DNA of 64,000 nucleotides from Syngnathus acus. Lineage: Eukaryota; Chordata; Actinopteri; Syngnathiformes; Syngnathidae. The stretch is taken from NCBI RefSeq assembly GCF_901709675.1, contig NC_051106.1:8070001-8134000 (forward strand), in the 5' to 3' direction. The first letter of the stretch is position 1; the number at the start of each line of letters is the position of its first letter. Of the stretch, positions 43,997-64,000 are shown one piece after another. Position numbers and translations under genes: made by a program. Under the pieces are notes generated by a model that saw only the letters and a list, made by a program, of their open reading frames with translations, was not told the DNA's origin and made no database searches.

Positions 43997-44741
43997 AATG
44001 ATGACGAAGATGTTGAAGTTCGGTATTAGCACACACACAACTGTAAATTCAAAGTTAACAACACGAAGCAAAAACCCAAAACGGCTACCGTTGAGCAGCT
44101 AGCACGACAGCTGCCTAGCTCGTCCGTTGAGCAGGACAATAGTCTCTCGGGGAAGTTTGGGACAACTTTATAGTCCGCTAGTATGTCATTCGATTTTATT
44201 TTATATTTAGTTCACGAAAGTGAACGCAGCGGGGTGTTTGCGTCTTGCGAAAGGAAGCCGAGTTTCGGTCTTTTATCTTACGTTTTTATCAAGTGGGCGG
44301 GGTTATGATGGATGCATTGGGTAGCCGTGTCAGTGCCTGACTAAAATGTGAACATAGGAGTGATGCGCGCCTTGGTAAAATTGTTATTCAAAATTAATAT
44401 CAAAATTAAAATACTGTGACTGTAGGCCTGGCACTGAGGTCTGCCACACACATCTAGATTTAAAGCAAAAGAAAGACAGCGCAACAGATGGATGGATGAA
44501 GTTACCCCCAAAATAACGCTGGCTGAATTTAACTCGAATTGTTGCGATAATATTATTGTCTACTGTCCACCGCTAGAGGGCAGTGCTTCACTGTGATTTA
44601 GACGCATCGGTAAAAAGTACTGTAAAGTACCGCTCCAACAATTAACATTAGGTTTCATTCATATCTCTGAAGTCGCCTATCAGAGAATAAATAAATAAAG
44701 TGATATAAAAGACAAGACATACATTTTTGGTATTTCACCAT
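43997..44741. other. chp1 promoter region and spacer to lgmn
   Basis: 43997-44300 is the chp1 5' UTR and likely promoter, GC-richer near 44100-44290. 44300-44741 is spacer with no gene seen. The two genes point the same way, so lgmn transcription ends just upstream of chp1. Confidence 0.45.
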
Positions 44742-44747
44742 TTTATT
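44742..44747 (-). terminator. Probable lgmn poly(A) signal
   Basis: AATAAA on the minus strand, about 220 bp after the lgmn stop. Confidence 0.55.
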
Positions 44748-44965
44748 GGAGCGGCAGTAAACATTCATCATTGTCACACCAATAAAGCTGATGGCAAAAC
44801 GCATTTCCACAAATAAAAGCAAAAGCACACAATCATTAAAAGGTCATTCAGACACCTTTCAAAAGTGCAATTCATCTTAAATCAAAAACGCAAACATAAA
44901 AATTGTTAATAGACTGTTAATAAAAACCAATAACCAAGCAGCGTTCATATTTTGAGGAGTTTTGT

Positions 44966-47954
44966 TCATTCGCTGTAGTGGCACACCGAGTCCATGGCCA
45001 TCTGGATGCTGCGCACACAGACACAAAAAACATGAGAACCCCACTTTTCTTTGCACCGTTACTTGTATTTTAAAAATAAAACAAATTTTAATACAAATGT
45101 CAGCTACCTGTCAGCGGTGTAGCCTCTCTCACACATGTTGACCAGAGCATATAAATGTCTCAGTGCATATTCATACTGGAAACACAAAACCATTACAGAA
45201 GTGAGAAATTAACATGAAAGCCTCGACAGGGAAGTTAGGTCCAAAAATACTTCTAAATGTCAATACACAGGAAAGTAAGTCTTTTGTGCGGTCGTGTATT
45301 GCGCTGTTGCTGACGTACCTTGGCTTTGTTCCAGTTGTAGCAGTTGTGTTTGTAGTGGTCCACGGCGGTCCGGTAGCATTGGTGCTGCGTCAGGTCCCGC
45401 CTCTCGTTGACCACCTCCTCGGCTTCGGAACGATCGCCCGTCACCCTCTCGGCGATTTGATACATGGTCGTCGCCAACATCTCCCTCACCTACACACGCA
45501 TGAAAACATAAACACACATAGCGAATTTATCTTTCAAGATTTGATTGACAGCTGTGAAGCGCGTGGTTGACCTTAAAGTGTGTGTTTATTTCTGAGAGAA
45601 CCCTCCGGGCCACGCCAATGTCGTTGGAGGCCATCAGCTTCCTCTTGAGGATGGCCAGGGGAACATCGGGACTCGGCGTCAGGTCCAGTTCCCTCACGGG
45701 AGGCAACGGGCCGGGGGCGCCGGCTCCGCTCTTGCGCGTCCCCTGGAAGGCCGCCACCTTCATGTGGGCCAGAGTCTGACAAGCATACGTGAATATGATG
45801 CAAAACATCCTCATATTGAACGTGTTGTTTGTGCGCGGTCTCACTTTGTTTCCAAACTGCTGCACGTGGCTGGTGTTGGTGTGACTCTTGACGATTCGGA
45901 ACTGTTTCAACAGCGTTTCCTTGGACAGGTCCTCCTGCAGCGTTACAGAAATAGCAAAAATGAAAGTCTAGAGTGCAATTCATACCCTTAAGTATTTATG
46001 ACTTTTGTGGGTCTACTCATGACAGACATGGAAAAAACTTTTTACATTCAAGGGTTGTTAAAATAATTTTAAAAAGAAGAAAAACATCTACAATACCGCA
46101 TCAGAGTCTTCCATCCAGTTGACACTGTACCAGTCTCCCAGGTAGGTGTCACGTTCTGAGTCATAGTAGCAAGCGTAGGATGACTCGTGGGAGTTGGCGG
46201 CTGTGGTTGCATAAACTAAAAAAAAAAAAAAAAAACGATTTTCAAAACAATTTTGACAATTTTTTTCGGGGTGCTTTTTCTGTTTTGATCAACTCACCGT
46301 CAATGTCGTCAGGCAGATCTTTCATCATTGACCCTGACTCGCAGGCTTCGATGTAGAACACCAGCTGACAAAGCGCATCAGATGAAGATTAGTGTTGACA
46401 ACGATGAGAAGGATGCAATATTAGTCAGCGATGTTACATACCTTCTTGTACTTCTTATTGTCGTGCATGTACTGGATGGTCTCTTGGAGGTCTTTGACAT
46501 GCAACTGACAAAAAGAGACAAATGAGCAAGCAGAATTTGCAATAAAAAAAATCGGATAATTATATTTATTCATGAACATATTATTATATATAGACAGAAA
46601 GTGTATTGAAAATAAGTCTGCCAACCTCTCCATCAGGGAAGGCAATAATTCCAGGCGCTCCATGGTCAGTGAAGTAAACAAAGACGTGATCGTTGGGACC
46701 GCTGTAGGGACAAAAAGATTAAGACATTGATGTGGCGATCTGACCAAAAAAAAAAAAGCAAATTGCAGAGTTGTCACTGACCTCTTTAAGACTTTCCCAG
46801 AGCCTCCTTTAACTTTAGAGGCATCACCTTTCAGTACGGCCAGGAAGTTTTCCGGAGTAACATCCTGCACACAACAGGGCGGTCAGCGCTCGGTGAGAAA
46901 CTGTGCGGTGGCCGACTTATTATTTTGGCACTCACTTGAGACGTGTAGTCCTTGAGGACACCTTTGTAAACGTCGCTACCATTGGGCCTGTTGATCAAGA
47001 TGCCAGGTGTAGGATTCCTTCAAGAGGGAAGTGAGAAACATTTAAGACAACAACAATTTTTTTCCCCCCCTCGCCTGACATTTGCAAACCCAGGTGACTT
47101 TCATTTCTCTAAAAAATATCTCCAAGCGTGTCAGAGAACTGTATAAGAAACAAAAGAGGAAGTGTGTGATAAAGAGCTGCAGGTCTTTCAAAAATGTATT
47201 TGAAACTGATCTGCTGATTATTTTCGTTGAAAACGTTTTTCTGTTGATTTGGGGAGTTTTACTTCGGTTTTATTATCAGTGTTGACCATTTTCTTGTATT
47301 TGGCCCAGTGCCACTAAACACAGGAAACTGCAGGCTGCTGGAAATAACTGCAGGAATATGGCCGACAACTGATAAAAGGCCTGGTCAATCATTTATTTTT
47401 TTGGGAGGGGGTAGTGGAATTAAGAACGCAATTGTCATTCCATCAGGATGAGTTTTGAGAAGTTGAAATGAAGAATAGAGATAGAAATAAAGACCCAAGA
47501 CACAAATCAAGAAGAAAAATGCATAAATTCTCACTCTTCAGCTTGTGCCAAGTCGTCCATCATCATGACCACAATCTGCTCATCCGGGATGCCGTTCTTG
47601 TGCACAATCTGGTAGGCATGGCACGCGTCCGCCTGGTCAGAGGACACAAACACAATAAGAAAAGGTTTTATAAGGATAAAATACAAGAAAGACAATTACC
47701 CCCCCCCCTCAAAAAAAAAAGTTGTGAACTAAAATGAATAAAACTGTTAGTAGTTCCGAGGGAAAAAAGTCCTAATTTTGAAGAAAAATACAAAGTTTCT
47801 AAACGTTTACCTGATGTCTGTAATTGTACCAGGAAGACGAGCCAGCGACGATCACCACCCAGTTCTTCCCGTTTTCGGGCTCCTGTGTGGGGAAGGAGTT
47901 CACCAGGGCGGCGAAGAACCCCAGGACAACCGGGAGCACCAAAAAACGGCACAT
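44966..47954 (-). CDS. lgmn: Legumain (asparaginyl endopeptidase)
   Basis: Legumain is a lysosomal C13 cysteine protease cutting after Asn, made as a proenzyme. Thirteen coding exons give 435 aa (human 433): 44966-45008, 45108-45175, 45319-45489, 45572-45775, 45845-45934, 46097-46215, 46298-46364, 46442-46504, 46626-46701, 46782-46864, 46936-47017, 47535-47632, 47811-47954. A signal peptide ([19 protein letters not shown]) precedes [20 protein letters not shown]. The catalytic His is in FTDHGAPG and the catalytic Cys in [29 protein letters not shown] and the C-terminal prodomain with SVCHYSE follow. The RGD tripeptide of human legumain is KGD here. A further in-frame ATG 14 codons upstream (47996) is intronic, so the start at 47954 is preferred. 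A non-coding exon starts at 48195. Confidence 0.95.
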
Positions 47955-48194
47955 TTCCCGACCTGTGATTTGCCAATGAATTATGAATAACGACAATAAT
48001 ATTTATTCCATACAGCCATACGTCAAAGTGCATCTTTTTCGAAGCAGCTCGATACCATCTGATTCCTGACTGTCACATGACATCCATTCTCCCGAGGCTA
48101 GCTAGCTAGCTAATATTAAATCACATCAGGGTGTTCAAAAGAAACTCCAAAAATATCAATAAAAATATCGGTAAAAATCACACATTTGTATTAC

Positions 48195-48370
48195 CTGTTG
48201 TTCGCTTTGTTGTAGGAAGCCGAGCAAAAATGGTAGCGGTGAAAAAAACGACCAAACGACCCGGTTAATCTTGACGGCAGTGTTATTTATGTAGCCCCTA
48301 AAAAAAAGAAAAGCTTGGAATGTTATTGAAGAGGCAGCCAATCAGCGCGCAGGAGGCGGGGCTTTCCTGA
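48195..48370 (-). promoter_or_regulatory. lgmn non-coding exon 1 and promoter
   Basis: A splice donor (reverse of TTAC at 48191-48194) ends a short 5' UTR exon starting at 48195. Just upstream are a CCAAT box (48338-48342) followed by GCGCGC and the GC box GGGCGG-type AGGAGGCGGGGC (48351-48362). Confidence 0.5.
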
Positions 48371-49029
48371 AATAAAATCACGCGCTGTCAGACGAGATTG
48401 GACTTGAGCGACAGGTGAAAGTCGAAGGATGACGCAGGGATTTCCAAGACAAATATTTACTAAAATCTCTATCTTTTCTAAAAAAAAAATACAAGGAGGA
48501 CGATTGGGTTAGTAAAATTGTAAAAGTCGTTATAAAAAAAATATTTTAATGTGAAAGTCAATTTTGTGAGCAAAAGGATCCATATTAATGGGAATTAATG
48601 GACCAACATTACAAACATGATTTTAAATAACATTCATTTATGTTCAAACAGCCACCATAGAAACTCATCTGCAATAAATCATTTTTTTATTTCTCAGTAT
48701 AGAAAAGCAATTAAGTTAAATATTTAAACAAACCATCAGAAAAAACCTGCATGTTGTTTTCAACCCCATGGTCCTTTAATACATTAACATTTTTTATCTC
48801 AAAAAGCGGAAAGTGTAAATAGTATTTTCACAGTAATAAATATTTTTTTACACTCAACATTATACATACGCACACATATACATATATTTGTGTAAATATA
48901 TATACGGATATACAATAAAAAGTTATATTCAAGTTGGGAAAAGAAATAAGAAGGGTGATTGCATTTTAATCGTCGTTCCAAGGCATCGGTATAACCACGG
49001 CCATTCAGAGTCTGTCATAATAAATAGTG

Positions 49030-49096
<67 letters not shown>

Positions 49097-49896
49097 ATTG
49101 TAGTGCATCACTGTAAATAAAAAATATAGTGCAAGTCAATACTTTGAATCTAATCCGAGTGGAATGACTACAAAGCGACGTTGTCTGTTGTTATGGCAAC
49201 AGGGCGGTGCAGGGGCAGGCGTGGTAGCAGAAATGACAAAAACCAGGCATATTTGGCAAATTATTAACAACCACAAAATGTATCAACACAAAAATGCATA
49301 GAAATCAATGAGCTTGACTGTCATGCAGCATTTTTCCCCAGACGATAAAAGCAAGGCAGATTGTGACAAAAGGGAGGGAGGTGCTTTAAAAAAAAAAAAA
49401 AAAAAAAAAAAAGACTCATAAAAAGTCTGCCTCGGCTTAAATTTGTTTTTCCCTGTGGTTCGATTCCCACTCTGCTGACGGAGCGGGTTGGGTGGAGGTA
49501 TAACTCCCAGTTCCTGTTTTCAAAAGTGATGCTAGCAGCAAATAGCGGTGACTCAACCACATTGCGCAATGTCACAAATGCAAAGATCTTCAATAAGTGA
49601 CAACTGTAGCTACTTACTGTAGCCGTTGAGTGGTGAATAACGTTGGCATTCAATCTCGATGTCAAAGCGCCAAGTCGGCCACATATTGCAATACCGCATC
49701 CAAAGTTGACAACGTGCTCAAGCTTTGATAATTGATGACGGCAGGTAGTTAGCGGCCGATGATAATCGACCTCATTGTGTGATGCAATTTAACTCACGCT
49801 CAACCTTCCGACTTCCATTTAACTGTTAGCAGCGAGCCTTGCGTTTCAATTCCGAGCGCTCCCGCTTCCTGTGTGCTTGCGATTTTGGACGCCCTG
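48371..49896. other. Spacer and probable pcnx1 3' UTR
   Basis: AT-rich, with a long (TA)n run and a poly-A run near 49388-49411. The part nearest the pcnx1 stop is likely its 3' UTR, but I cannot place a single poly(A) site. No other gene is supported. Confidence 0.5.
49033..49093. repeat. (TA)n microsatellite
   Basis: About 30 uninterrupted TA dinucleotides, likely polymorphic. Confidence 0.95.
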
Positions 49897-63060
<13,164 letters not shown>

Positions 63061-64000
63061 ACGCCCTGCGAAAATGCTCTTCTTCGTGGTTTCCGCCGCG
63101 TTTTAGGCGAAGAAGAAACGCGAACAAGCAAACGCGTTTCAATTTTTGCACAAAATGTCGTCTTGATGTCATAATGTGGACTAAAACAAATGCGCAACAC
63201 TTGACGAAACTAGTAATTGTTTATCAACAAATGAAGCTACAAGTTGATAAAAATGTTTTGAGTTGGGACCATAAGTGAGAAATGTTGACATCTAGTGTTA
63301 CTTTTGTGTATTGCGGGTGAAAAGTGGCGACAGAAAATAAACAAACATTAGGGGGGAAAAAAACATTACAGAAAACACTACCAGAATATTTGATTGAAAA
63401 TGAACATGAACTTTTTTAGTATCATTTTAATATGGTGGTAACCCATTAACACTAAACTGAATCCATATGATATTCAACATCCATAAAATAACAATCGAAT
63501 GTAACAATCATAACATTATATTTTATGGGGAATTTGCGACTTTTCAATTGAAAACCCAATGATGACAAAACTGTCCAGTCAAAGCAATGTTTTAAATACA
63601 AATATGGAGCTATACCATAATAACATAACACATTTATTACACAAAAACACAGAAGCTTAGAAGTGAAATAAGCCGGGTTACGCGTTCCCACAGGAACTGA
63701 TGACGCACCATCATTCCTGCATGTATAAAAAAAGTCATGCGGGAATGAAACTGATCCTGCATGCAAAATGCTGATGTCATCAAAAAGATCATCAAACATC
63801 CGCTGCCCTCCCCCCCAAGTTCATTTTATCATCATTATTCAATAATGCTGTGTGTGAGGCATCCAAGTCCGACACGAGGACGACTTCCTCATCCTGATCA
63901 CATTGAGGTCAAGTAGCGGAAGACAAAGTCCTAACTGTTTTGTTCGATGTTGTAATTGCTGTCACTGGAGCCTCGCTCGCTTCTCGGGAGGCGGCTTGCT
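63061..64000. other. Distal upstream flank, no gene seen
   Basis: AT-rich sequence to about 63,680, then more mixed. The longest frame (minus strand 63452-63799) has no recognisable motif and no splice support. The right end may approach another gene, but nothing can be named. Confidence 0.5.

Noticed and set aside
49187-49200. X-box-like GTTGTTATGGCAAC
   Set aside because: Lies in the probable pcnx1 3' flank, far from any start; likely chance.
63452-63799. 115-codon minus frame near the right end
   Set aside because: AT-rich, no motif or homology recognised, no splice support.

Overview
The window is vertebrate nuclear DNA, most likely from a ray-finned (teleost) fish with a compact genome. 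Genes are split into many short exons with GT-AG introns, often only 70-110 bp, and repeats of teleost non-LTR type are present. Gene content and order match parts of human 14q23-q24 (VTI1B, RDH11/12, ZFYVE26, PLEK2, PCNX1) with a 15q15 block (OIP5, OIP5-AS1/cyrano, CHP1) and LGMN inserted. I could not identify the species.

Left part (1-17.0 kb). Exon 1 of vti1b (minus strand) is at the left edge. A tandem triplication (431-14968) follows. Each unit carries a 10-exon gene on the plus strand whose exons join in frame into a secreted protein with a C-type lectin domain at the N terminus, a short duplicated linker and a galectin domain at the C terminus. I do not recognise this architecture as a standard lectin family, and it is the main candidate for something undescribed. 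Units 1 and 2 end in a copy of the rdh promoter and truncated rdh exon 1, fused to vti1b 5' flank, so both breakpoints can be read directly. Unit 3 runs into the intact rdh12-like gene (14916-17022). Unit 1 also holds about 3.3 kb of dead LINE and RTE-like sequence.

Middle part (17-36.7 kb). zfyve26 (spastizin, minus strand, 40 coding exons traced, 2,483 aa) has a GTCACGTGAG E-box upstream. It is followed by a galectin-related gene (lgalsl type), then plek2 (minus) and oip5/mis18b (plus), which are divergent across about 400 bp with three CCAAT boxes.

Right part (36.7-64 kb). The AT-rich stretch downstream of oip5 is not empty. On the minus strand it carries the near-perfect miR-7 site that marks the lncRNA cyrano (OIP5-AS1), convergent with oip5 as in human. 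After a foldback repeat cluster (39.7-41.2 kb) come chp1, lgmn (legumain) and pcnx1 (pecanex 1, 35 coding exons, 2,295 aa), all on the minus strand. The last ~1 kb is the pcnx1 upstream flank, with no gene I can support.

The genes do not form one pathway. vti1b, zfyve26 and lgmn all act in the endosome-lysosome system, and a GTCACGTGA-type motif lies near the first two. Exon coordinates were read by hand from splice consensus and reading frame. Total coding length is a multiple of three for every complete gene.
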